Origin: JAJVID01 sp035714085
GTDB taxonomy: Bacteria; Acidobacteriota; Blastocatellia; RBC074
Assembly: GCA_035714085.1 (NCBI GenBank)
Contig: DASTMP010000096.1
Span: 5,589-69,588, forward strand
DNA: 64,000 nucleotides
Reading direction: 5' to 3'
Shown here: piece after piece, positions 53,913 through 61,289 of the stretch
How positions within the stretch are numbered: position 1 is the first letter of the stretch
How the letters are laid out: the number at the start of each line of letters is the position of its first letter
Made by a program: the position numbers and the translations under genes
The notes under the pieces: generated by a model
The model's database searches: none
The model's input: the letters and a program-made list of their open reading frames with translations, nothing else
Told to the model about the DNA's origin: nothing

Positions 53913-54060
53913 CCAGGTGTCAGGTGTCAGGTGTCAGGTTTAAATGTTTGATTGGGTGGCATGTTTAGAAGAAAAGAAATCTTTCTCATACCTCAACCCT
54001 AAAACTTCACATCTGAAATCTGAAACCTGAAACCTGAAACCTGACACCTGAAACCTGACA
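53913..54060. repeat. Palindrome with GGTGTCA / ACCTGAA heptamer words
   Basis: CCAGGTGTCAGGTGTCAGGT faces ACCTGAAACCTGAAACCTGA and CACCTGAAACCTGACA around an AT-rich centre. It ends immediately before the AGGAG of the GHMP kinase gene. Confidence 0.88.
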
Positions 54061-54072
54061 AGGAGAGATTGA

Positions 54073-55080
54073 TTGATCATCGAATCGCAGGCGCCGACGC
54101 GGATCGACCTGGCCGGGGGCACGATTGACCTGTGGCCGCTCTACCTCTTCCATGACTATTCGCAAACGATCAATTTTGCGATCGACCAGTATGCGAAATG
54201 CCGTATCGAGACGCGGGACGACTCCCGGTTCGTCGTCGAATCGAAAGACCGCAACGTTAAGATTGACGTCGATTCGCTAGAACAGTTGCGCGACGACGAC
54301 GAACTGTCGCTCATCTCCAAACTGATCTGTTTCTTCAAACCTCCGACCGGGTTGAACATCAGCGTGGATTGCATGTCGCCTGCGGGCGCGGGGTTGGCGG
54401 GATCGTCGGCTCTCAACATCGCCGTTTGCGGGGCGCTCAACAGATTGATCGGCGAACGCTACAGCCCGGAGCGACTTCCGTTCATCGCGATCAATGTCGA
54501 GACGCAGGTCTTGAAAGTCCCCGCCGGCTATCAGGACTATTTCCCGGCGGTGTACGGCGGGGTTTCGCGCGTCAAGCTGGGGGTCGAAGGCGTGACGCGC
54601 GAAGAGGTCGTGACCGATCTCGACGAATTGGAGCGGCGTGTGGCGCTCTGTTTCACCGGCGCGCCGCGGAATTCCGGCGTCAACAACTGGGAGATGTACA
54701 AACGCCACATCGACAACGCGCCCGGAATATTCGACCGGTTCGAGCGCATTCGTGACACCGCTTTGAAAATCGACGAGGCCCTGACTGAGCGCGCATTCGA
54801 CGGGGTCGGCGCGATTTTCGCCGAAGAGTGGGCCAGCCGTCGTGAACTCGCCCCAGGAATCACCACCCCATTTATTGATCAATTGATCGAGATCGCGCGC
54901 GCGTCCGGCGCCGAGGCGGCCAAGGTCTGCGGCGCGGGTGGCGGCGGATGCGTGGCCTTCTATTGCGGGCAGGGGCGCAAGGCCGAAGTCGAAGACTCTC
55001 TGACCAAAGCCGGAGGACAAATTATTCCGTATCGCATTGCCCGCGAAGGGTTACGCGTGGATGTTCAACAGCCGAAATAG
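54073..55080 (+). CDS. GHMP family kinase
   Basis: The 335-residue protein has the GHMP layout: N-terminal APTRIDLAGGTIDLWP (substrate side), the ATP-binding loop SPAGAGLAGSSALNIA (102-117) and the C-terminal KVCGAGGGGCVAFYCG. The family phosphorylates sugars or isoprenoid intermediates; D-glycero-D-manno-heptose 7-phosphate kinase and mevalonate/galactokinase-like members are the nearest types. The substrate cannot be fixed. The start codon is TTG at 54073, seven bases after AGGAG; no ATG fits. The stop TAG is part of the GACAGGAT palindrome. Confidence 0.88.
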   Translation: MIIESQAPTRIDLAGGTIDLWPLYLFHDYSQTINFAIDQYAKCRIETRDDSRFVVESKDRNVKIDVDSLEQLRDDDELSLISKLICFFKPPTGLNISVDCMSPAGAGLAGSSALNIAVCGALNRLIGERYSPERLPFIAINVETQVLKVPAGYQDYFPAVYGGVSRVKLGVEGVTREEVVTDLDELERRVALCFTGAPRNSGVNNWEMYKRHIDNAPGIFDRFERIRDTALKIDEALTERAFDGVGAIFAEEWASRRELAPGITTPFIDQLIEIARASGAEAAKVCGAGGGGCVAFYCGQGRKAEVEDSLTKAGGQIIPYRIAREGLRVDVQQPK

Positions 55081-55173
55081 ACAGGATGAACAGGATTTTC
55101 CAGGATGTTCGAAGTGGCCTGTCATGCGCCGTTCTTCGGCCAATCCTGAAAAATCCTATTCATCCTGTCTATG
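55075..55173. repeat. Palindrome with ACAGGAT words
   Basis: ATAGACAGGATGAACAGGAT faces ATCCTATTCATCCTGTCTAT. The GHMP kinase stop codon lies in the left arm. A sister element is at 58020-58102. It sits 25 bp from the 3' end of selC. Confidence 0.88.
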
Positions 55174-55197
55174 TCCCTATTATTTGAGGAAAGGGAT

Positions 55198-55297
<100 letters not shown>

Positions 55298-55392
55298 GCG
55301 ATGAGTTTTTTAACCAGATTCGAAGAATGGAGATTCTAGCATCGCCGAGGCTCGTCTGTGAAACCATCAGTGAGGCGCGGATATTGATGGCG

Positions 55393-55827
55393 TTACAGTA
55401 TGTGTCGTCGCGCCGGATCGACGGAGTCAGGTTCGGCGCCGCGCTGCACAAGCGTCAGCATCTCCATACGACTGCATGGCATAGCCCGATATACTGGCAG
55501 CAATCCGGCGAGCGAGAGGTCACTCGCCAGGCGCGTCGCTTCGACGAGTACGGGCACTGTCGTATGTGATGCGCTGGTCCGGATTTGTTTCAGCATTGGC
55601 GCAATATGTTCGGGGCTGACATCGAGCGCAACCACGTCATGTCGAATGTCACAGGCTGTGACCAATTCTTCTAATGTACAGACCATCGTGATATCGAATT
55701 CGGTGTGATTAAGACCTGCTTCTAATGATTTTAGACGGTCGTAACTATCACTAACCAATAACAAACGTGGTTTCGAGTTTGGAAACGAAACTGATTGAAA
55801 TGCGCTATTGACAGCAGATGCCAGCAT
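55393..55827 (-). CDS. Receiver-like (CheY-fold) protein, degenerate
   Basis: The 144-residue protein starts after a strong AAGGAGG. It follows response-regulator receiver topology: RLLLVSDSYDRLKSLEAGLN, FDITMVCTLEELV, HDVVALDVSPEHIAPMLKQIR with a possible phospho-Asp in ALDVS, and VPVLVEATR. The usual paired acidic residues after strand 1 are reduced to one Asp (SDS), and the conserved Lys of strand 5 is not seen. It may be a pseudo-receiver or a diverged single-domain regulator. No output domain or histidine kinase is nearby. Confidence 0.65.
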   Translation of the reverse strand: MLASAVNSAFQSVSFPNSKPRLLLVSDSYDRLKSLEAGLNHTEFDITMVCTLEELVTACDIRHDVVALDVSPEHIAPMLKQIRTSASHTTVPVLVEATRLASDLSLAGLLPVYRAMPCSRMEMLTLVQRGAEPDSVDPARRHIL

Positions 55828-55980
55828 GTTTAAGCCTCCTTACTTTCTTCTCTATAGGCACTGAGGGGCGAATTTGCCCTCAGCAGATTCCTGAGGGTGT
55901 TTCGCGGTATCGGCGCTCTGGCTAATTTAGCAATTGCTGTGCTACAGAGCTGAAAGCGATCGGTATCAAAGAAATGGCTC

Positions 55981-56062
55981 AGGTTTCCTTGGATTGCGGG
56001 GCGTCCCAAAGAATCGCTTCTGAAGCAGGGGCTTTATTCACAGTCGCAGTCTAAGGAAACCT
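55981..56062 (+). ncRNA. Candidate structured RNA or regulatory hairpin
   Basis: An 18-base stem pairs 55981-55998 (AGGTTTCCTTGGATTGCG) with 56045-56062 (CGCAGTCTAAGGAAACCT). The two non-Watson-Crick positions are G-U pairs when read as plus-strand RNA and would be C-A mismatches on the other strand. A small hairpin GCTTCTGAAGC lies in the loop. It is in a 530-bp gap (55828-56361) with no other feature seen. Confidence 0.35.
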
Positions 56063-56361
56063 GAACTAAAAAATCAACAATAACTTTTTGCGAACCCCTA
56101 AGAATGATGATTTGATTGAATGCCGTGTAAATTTTTCCTGTATGGACAATTCCTGAATGGACATAACGAAACACTCGAATTATTTGCAGCCATGTTCTGT
56201 TTGGAATAGGGGGCGGTCAGTCTGTGTTGCGGCGCCGCATTTTCTGTTAATCTTCAATCGCGATTAAATAACAGGCTGTAGCGGCCAAGTCGGTAGTTTA
56301 GGCAGGGAATGAGCGGCAAGTGATTGCGGAAAGAACACTGTTGTGTAATCACGAAAAACGG

Positions 56362-57189
56362 ATGGATGAGAAAAGAACATTTCAAGACTTGATCGATATG
56401 ATGGCGCGATTGCGCGCGACGGACGGCTGTCCCTGGGATCGCGAGCAGACTTACGCGACGCTCGGCCCAATGCTGATCGAAGAGGCTTATGAGGTGATTG
56501 AGGCCGCCGAAGCGGAAGATTGGAGCGATCTGCGCGATGAGCTTGGCGATCTGCTTTTCCAGATCGTGTTTTACGGGCAGATCGGCGTCGAAAAAGGCCA
56601 TTTCGACTTGCATCAATCAATCGCCCGCGTTCACGAAAAGATGACGCGCCGGCATCCGCACGTCTTCGGCGAAGAGAAAGGCGCCGTCAGCACGGCTGAC
56701 GTGTTGGCGAACTGGGAGGCGATCAAAGCCACCGAACGAAAAGTCTCCGGTAAAGAGGGCGGAAAAGAGGGAGAAAAATCGCTGCTCGACGGCGTATCTT
56801 TGAAACTGCCGGCTCTGCTCGAAGCCCTTCAATTGACGACCAAAGCGGCGCGCGTCGGGTTCGACTGGAAAAAAGTCGATGACGTTTTATTAAAGCTCGA
56901 AGAAGAGATTCGCGAATTGCGCGAAGAGGTCGCCCGCGAAGGAGTCTCGAACGAAGCCGTCGCCGGCGAGATCGGCGACATTCTCTTCGTCGTCGCCAAC
57001 CTGGCCCGCTGGAACGGCGTGGAGCCCGAAAGCGCGCTCAAAGCCACGAACCGTAAATTCCGCCGTCGTTTCAAACACGTCGAAAAAAGGATCGCTGAGC
57101 AGGGAAGAGCCTGGTCGGAAGTTTCGCTGGAGGAGATGGACGGGTATTGGGACGAGGCGAAGCGGATCGAGCGCAGTTCTAAGGACTGA
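56362..57189 (+). CDS. mazG: Nucleoside triphosphate pyrophosphohydrolase MazG
   Basis: The 275-residue protein hydrolyses NTPs to NMP and PPi. Two tandem MazG domains are visible. The first has CPWDREQTYATLGPMLIEEAYEVIEAAE and LRDELGDLLFQIVFYGQI with the metal-binding EExxE and ExxD residues (40-44, 60-63). The second has GFDWKKVDDVLLKLEEEIRELREEV and EIGDILFVVANLARW. Start ATG 56362 places the protein in register with homologues; the frame's first codon at 56320 is GTG. Confidence 0.95.
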   Translation: MDEKRTFQDLIDMMARLRATDGCPWDREQTYATLGPMLIEEAYEVIEAAEAEDWSDLRDELGDLLFQIVFYGQIGVEKGHFDLHQSIARVHEKMTRRHPHVFGEEKGAVSTADVLANWEAIKATERKVSGKEGGKEGEKSLLDGVSLKLPALLEALQLTTKAARVGFDWKKVDDVLLKLEEEIRELREEVAREGVSNEAVAGEIGDILFVVANLARWNGVEPESALKATNRKFRRRFKHVEKRIAEQGRAWSEVSLEEMDGYWDEAKRIERSSKD

Positions 57190-57237
57190 TTTTCAAGGGA
57201 GCTTTCAGGTCACCACATCGACACCCTGAAAAGAATG

Positions 57238-57320
57238 AAAATCAACCACGAAGAAACGAAGGACACGAAGAAAGATCAGAAACAATCTTCGTGCTCTTCG
57301 TTTCTTCGTGGTTGATTTTC
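57238..57320. repeat. Palindrome with CACGAAGAAACGAAG arms, second copy
   Basis: AAAATCAACCACGAAGAAAC faces GTTTCTTCGTGGTTGATTTT, as in 29251-29333 but with a different centre. It ends 12 bases before the TTG start of the DUF2064 gene. Confidence 0.9.
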
Positions 57321-57331
57321 TGAGGATAAAA

Positions 57332-58015
57332 TTGAAAGAGGCATTGGTCGTGATAGCGAAAGCGCCGCGCGAGGGAGAGGTAAAAACCCGCTTGTCGGGC
57401 GCGCTCAGCCCCCCAGAGGCGAGACGTCTCTATGTCGCATTCCTCAGCGACACGTTCGCGTTGATGGAAGACGTGAGGGAGGAGCGCGAGAATCTCGGGC
57501 TCGCGCTCTGCTACACTCCCGAAGGCGAAGAGGCGGCTTTTGAAGATGTTGAGCGCGAGGGCTCCCTGATGATCCCGCAGCGCGGCGAGAACCTGGGCGA
57601 GCGGTTGACCAATTGTTTCGCCGACCTGTTCGATCTCGGCTTCGAGTCCGTGGTCGTTATTGGCGCGGACAGCCCGACGCTGCCGGGCGAATACGTGTTC
57701 GACGCCTTCGAATGTTTCGAGACCGACGACGACGTGGTAGTCGGCCCGGCCGATGACGGCGGTTATTACCTCGTCGGGATGCGCAAACTCCACAGGCGAA
57801 TTTTCGAGGATATCCCTTGGGGCGCCGCCGGCGTACTGGACGCTACGATAGAGCGCGCTAGAGAGGCCGAGCTGAATCTGGTCCTGCTGCCCGAATGGCG
57901 CGACGTGGACACGCCTGAAGATTTCGAGAGGTTGAAACGCGAACTGGGCGAGAACAGGGAAGCCGCGAAATTCACACGAAGGTTCTTGAAAGAGTTGGGG
58001 AAGACCCTAAAATAA
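57332..58015 (+). CDS. DUF2064/TIGR04282-type glycosyltransferase-like protein
   Basis: About 227 residues. Family features are ALVVIAKAPREGEVKTRLSGALSP (nucleotide-sugar pyrophosphorylase-like loop), QRGENLGERLTNCFADLF, VVVIGADSPTLPGEYV and VVGPADDGGYYLVGMRKLHRRIFEDIPWGA. Members are small GT-A folds, some linked to arsenosugar synthesis; no such genes are adjacent here. The start is TTG 57332 with GAGG eight bases upstream; an earlier in-frame GTG at 57308 would lie inside the palindrome. Confidence 0.88.
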   Translation: MKEALVVIAKAPREGEVKTRLSGALSPPEARRLYVAFLSDTFALMEDVREERENLGLALCYTPEGEEAAFEDVEREGSLMIPQRGENLGERLTNCFADLFDLGFESVVVIGADSPTLPGEYVFDAFECFETDDDVVVGPADDGGYYLVGMRKLHRRIFEDIPWGAAGVLDATIERAREAELNLVLLPEWRDVDTPEDFERLKRELGENREAAKFTRRFLKELGKTLK

Positions 58016-58019
58016 TGTG

Positions 58020-58102
58020 AAAATAGACAGGGTTAACAGGATTTCTCAGGATTCAACTCAATGCGCAAATCCTGAACAATCCTGTTAATCCTGTCTATTT
58101 TC
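58020..58102. repeat. Palindrome with ACAGGAT words, second copy
   Basis: AAAATAGACAGGGTTAACAGGAT-type left arm faces ATCCTGTTAATCCTGTCTAT and TTT. It lies between the DUF2064 and ABC-2 permease genes. Confidence 0.88.
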
Positions 58103-58127
58103 TGGGGAATCGGCGGGCTAAGGCCTT

Positions 58128-59387
58128 ATGGATAAATTGAAAGCGGTCATCAAGCGCGAATACCTGACGCGGGTTCGCTCGAAGGGCTTCATCATCGGCA
58201 CGATCCTGAGTCCGCTGATTATGTCGTCCTTCATCCTCGTTCCTGTTTTCCTGGGGCGTTCGGCGGGGCCTGACAAATACCAGATCGTGGCCCTCGACCA
58301 GAGTGGCGACGCCCATCTTTTCGAAAGCCTGACCCTGGCGCTTGCGCCCTCAAAACCGGGCCAGCCGCGATACGAACTGTCGCGCGAGGAGATCAGTTCG
58401 CAAGAAGAACTCGAAGCGCGCCGGCAGGTCCTGTCCAAACGCGTCGCCGATAAACAGCTAGACGGCTATTTGATCCTGCCGCGCGACGCCTTGCGCCAGG
58501 AAGAGATCAAGTTTTACGCGAAGAACGCCGGCGGCTTTTCGAATCAGAGGCGATTGGAAGGCGCGCTCCAAAACGCCATCAGTGAACGCCGCATCGCGTT
58601 GGAAGGGCTGGACGCCGGGCGGATTCGCGATCTGACGAGGGGCGTAGAACTCACGGTCGTCAACGAGCGGGGCGAAAGCGAGCGCGGGCGCGTCCTGCTG
58701 GCCTTAGCGCTGGTCATGCTGATCTATATCACGGTGCTGATATACGGCGTGACCGTGATGCGCGGCGTGATGGAAGAGAAACAGTCGCGCATCATCGAAG
58801 TCCTGCTGGCGTCGGTCAATCCGTTCGACCTGATGCTGGGCAAGGTGATCGGCATCGGGCTGGTCGGGTTGACTCAATATGTGATATGGGCGGTTTCAGC
58901 CATGTCTCTCAGCGCCCTGTCCGCCGGCGCCGCCATTGCAGGCGCCGCGTTCGATATGCCGAAGGTCTCGGTCTCACTGATGATCTTTTTCATGTCCTAC
59001 TACTTGCTCGGCTACTTCCTTTACGCGGCGCTCTACGCGATGATCGGCGCCGTAGTCTCGAACGAAGATGACGGGCAACAGGCGCAATGGCCGGTCTCAA
59101 TGACCTTCGCCGTTTCGATGGTGGTCTCGACGCTGGCGATGGAGAATCCGAACGGCGTGGCGGTGACCGTCCTGTCATTAATTCCATTCTTCGGCCCTTC
59201 GCTGATGTTTCTGCGGATAGCGCTCGGAGCGGCGCCGGCGTGGCAGATCGCGGTCTCGATCATTCTGCTGGTCGCGTCAATCATCGCCCTCACCTGGGTT
59301 GCCGCGAAGATTTACCGCGTCGGCGTGCTGATGTATGGCAAACGGCCTACGATTCCGGAGCTGGCAAAGTGGTTGAAGTACAGTTGA
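58128..59387 (+). CDS. ABC-2 type transporter permease (NatB-like)
   Basis: The 419-residue protein has an N-terminal motif AVIKREYLTRVRSKGFIIGTILSPL with the first membrane helix. A large extracytoplasmic domain follows (about 55-195), then five or six C-terminal helices (VLLALALVMLIYITVLIYGVTVM, LGKVIGIGLVGLTQYVIWAV, MIFFMSYYLLGYFLYAALYAMIG). EEKQSRIIEVLLASVNPFDLMLGKV is the conserved cytoplasmic loop. NatB with NatA exports sodium in Bacillus; others export drugs. The ATPase partner normally precedes it but is not adjacent. Confidence 0.92.
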   Translation: MDKLKAVIKREYLTRVRSKGFIIGTILSPLIMSSFILVPVFLGRSAGPDKYQIVALDQSGDAHLFESLTLALAPSKPGQPRYELSREEISSQEELEARRQVLSKRVADKQLDGYLILPRDALRQEEIKFYAKNAGGFSNQRRLEGALQNAISERRIALEGLDAGRIRDLTRGVELTVVNERGESERGRVLLALALVMLIYITVLIYGVTVMRGVMEEKQSRIIEVLLASVNPFDLMLGKVIGIGLVGLTQYVIWAVSAMSLSALSAGAAIAGAAFDMPKVSVSLMIFFMSYYLLGYFLYAALYAMIGAVVSNEDDGQQAQWPVSMTFAVSMVVSTLAMENPNGVAVTVLSLIPFFGPSLMFLRIALGAAPAWQIAVSIILLVASIIALTWVAAKIYRVGVLMYGKRPTIPELAKWLKYS

Positions 59388-59430
59388 AATATTTCGAACT
59401 GCACTACTAGTTTCCTCTATTGAATTCTCC

Positions 59431-59631
59431 CTGCCGCAGAGCGGCTTTTGATCTTAGCCGTGTGCTTTAGCGCACGGTTGTGTTGCGATGAGAATCCCCA
59501 GTCGCGTGAGCGACGATTGAGTCGGCATATTGAATCCATTCAACCGTCGCTGACGCGACTAGGAATACAAACTGGCGCCTGATCCGTGCGCTAAAGCACA
59601 CGGCTAAGATCAAAAGCCGCTCCGCGGCAGA
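59431..59631. repeat. Nested-palindrome intergenic element, variant copy 3
   Basis: The ends CTGCCGCAGAGCGGCTTTTG and CAAAAGCCGCTCCGCGGCAG are inverted. Next come TTAGCCGTGTGCTTTAGCGC and GCGCTAAAGCACACGGCTAA, then an inner GTCGCGTGAGCGACGATTGA with TCAACCGTCGCTGACGCGAC. It has the same plan as 8518-8712 and 18253-18448, but the middle stem has a different sequence. Confidence 0.85.
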
Positions 59632-59678
59632 AGACATATAGCGGCAGAAGACATATAGCGGCAGAAGACATATATATG
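59627..59678. repeat. 17-bp tandem repeat, three copies
   Basis: GCGGCAGAAGACATATA occurs three times in tandem, beginning in the right end of the nested palindrome. This suggests slippage at its edge. The remaining gap to 59819 is AT-rich and should contain the promoter of the ROK repressor. Confidence 0.8.
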
Positions 59679-59818
59679 TCGAAATATTTTCTTGTCCTAT
59701 ATTATTGGCTAAATAAATGTTGGTAATCAGCCCCACCTGATGATATAGTTCGACAGTCGAATTAAGGACTGTTCTTAATTCACAAATAGCTATTCGGGGC
59801 TGAGGCGAGTGAGTTGAA

Positions 59819-61033
59819 ATGCGGAAGATCGACCTGACCAACTTTCAGGTGGCGACAAGCGTGACGGCGCGTGACATTAACCGTCGAATCGTGCTCAATC
59901 TGATACGTAAACATCAGCCCATTTCACGGGCCGATCTGGCCCGTCATTCCGGACTTCAGCGCAGCACTGTTTCCGTAATCACCGAAAAATTGATTGAAGA
60001 GGATTGGGTGAGGGAGGGCGCGAGCGGTCGCGTCCCGCGGGGGCGCAGGCCGCGTTTCCTCCACTTGAACAAGGAGCGGGTGGGCATTATCGGGGTCAAT
60101 GTTCGTCCAGCCACGACCACCGTCGGCCTGGCAGACCTCGACGCCAACTTCGTGGCGCAGGAGTCGTTGCCGACGGCCCCGGATCCGGAACGCTTCATCG
60201 CGGATCTGACGCCGCGACTTCGCAATCTGATGAAGATACGCCCGGAGATCAGCTATGAAGGGATCGGCGTGAGTCTGCCCGGACGAGTCGACCTGAACTC
60301 CCAGCGGCTAGTCTTCGCCCCTAATCTGGGTTGGGAGCCGGTTGATTTAAAAACACGGCTGGAAGAGGCCACGGGGCTTCAGGTGGAGCTGGAGAACGCC
60401 GCGAACGCCTGCGCGCTGGCCGAGTTCTGGTTCGGGCCGCGACGTGAGGGCGTGCGGAATTTGGTTGCCGTCACCATCTCGGAGGGAATCGGAACTGGAT
60501 TGATTCTGAATCACCAACTGGCGCGCGGCTCCACCGGGATGGCCGGAGAGTTCGGGCACATCACCATTGTGGATGAAGGGCTTGAATGCGGATGCGGCAA
60601 CCGAGGTTGCTGGGAAGTTTACGCTTCGAACTCGGCGGCGATTCGCTATTACACCGGTTCTTCCTCATCCGTTCGTAACGGTAAAGCGGCGGCCAAGTCG
60701 CTTGCCGCGGCGCCGGCCTTCGATGACATTTTGCGGCTGGCGGATCAAGGGGATCCGAAAGCTGTAGACGCCATCAGTCAGGTGGCGCGCTATCTGGGGG
60801 TGGGCATCGCGCTACTCGTCACAGGACTGGCCCCGGATATCATAGTGGTGGTTGGAGAGATAACCCGAGCCTGGAACCGGGTCGGCCCGATCATCGACGC
60901 TGTGGTCAAAAGCCGCTCCTTCACTCACGCGCCTACGCGCGTTGTTCCTACAGACCCGACTGGCGATCCGAGACTGCGTGGAACCATCGCGCTCGTGTTG
61001 CAAAAACACTTCGGAGCGCCGTCGGTGGCATAA
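59819..61033 (+). CDS. ROK family transcriptional regulator (NagC/XylR type)
   Basis: The 404-residue protein has an N-terminal MarR-like winged helix-turn-helix (about 20-75, LIRKHQPISRADLARHSGLQRSTVSVITEKLI). The ROK sugar-binding domain follows: VNVRPATTTVGLADLD, GVSLPGRVDLN, ENAANACALAEFWFG and SEGIGTGLILNHQL. The full zinc motif is GEFGHITIVDEGLECGCGNRGCWEVYAS. It probably represses sugar uptake or use genes in response to a sugar. The TonB receptor gene immediately downstream on the same strand is the likely target, a common pairing in Acidobacteriota. The other ROK protein in the window (51992-52984) lacks both the HTH and the zinc site. Confidence 0.94.
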   Translation: MRKIDLTNFQVATSVTARDINRRIVLNLIRKHQPISRADLARHSGLQRSTVSVITEKLIEEDWVREGASGRVPRGRRPRFLHLNKERVGIIGVNVRPATTTVGLADLDANFVAQESLPTAPDPERFIADLTPRLRNLMKIRPEISYEGIGVSLPGRVDLNSQRLVFAPNLGWEPVDLKTRLEEATGLQVELENAANACALAEFWFGPRREGVRNLVAVTISEGIGTGLILNHQLARGSTGMAGEFGHITIVDEGLECGCGNRGCWEVYASNSAAIRYYTGSSSSVRNGKAAAKSLAAAPAFDDILRLADQGDPKAVDAISQVARYLGVGIALLVTGLAPDIIVVVGEITRAWNRVGPIIDAVVKSRSFTHAPTRVVPTDPTGDPRLRGTIALVLQKHFGAPSVA

Positions 61034-61289
61034 ACGGAATTCCTTTTTTCATTGTTTTGTTGCCGACTCGAACAAATAAATAATCCGCACGACTAATAAA
61101 TCTAAGGCAGCGATTATCACCACATAAGCGGTAATAGGTTGGCTTTGCTGAGAAATCCACAGGCTTGGCGACGGCGTCAAGCGGTTGCGCCTCTGACATT
61201 GCGGGGGCGCGCTCGATTTCCCAGACTTCGGTCGTCGCGTGTTCGGGCGACCGCTGGGACGTTAATACGTTTCAAGTGAGGATCAATCT

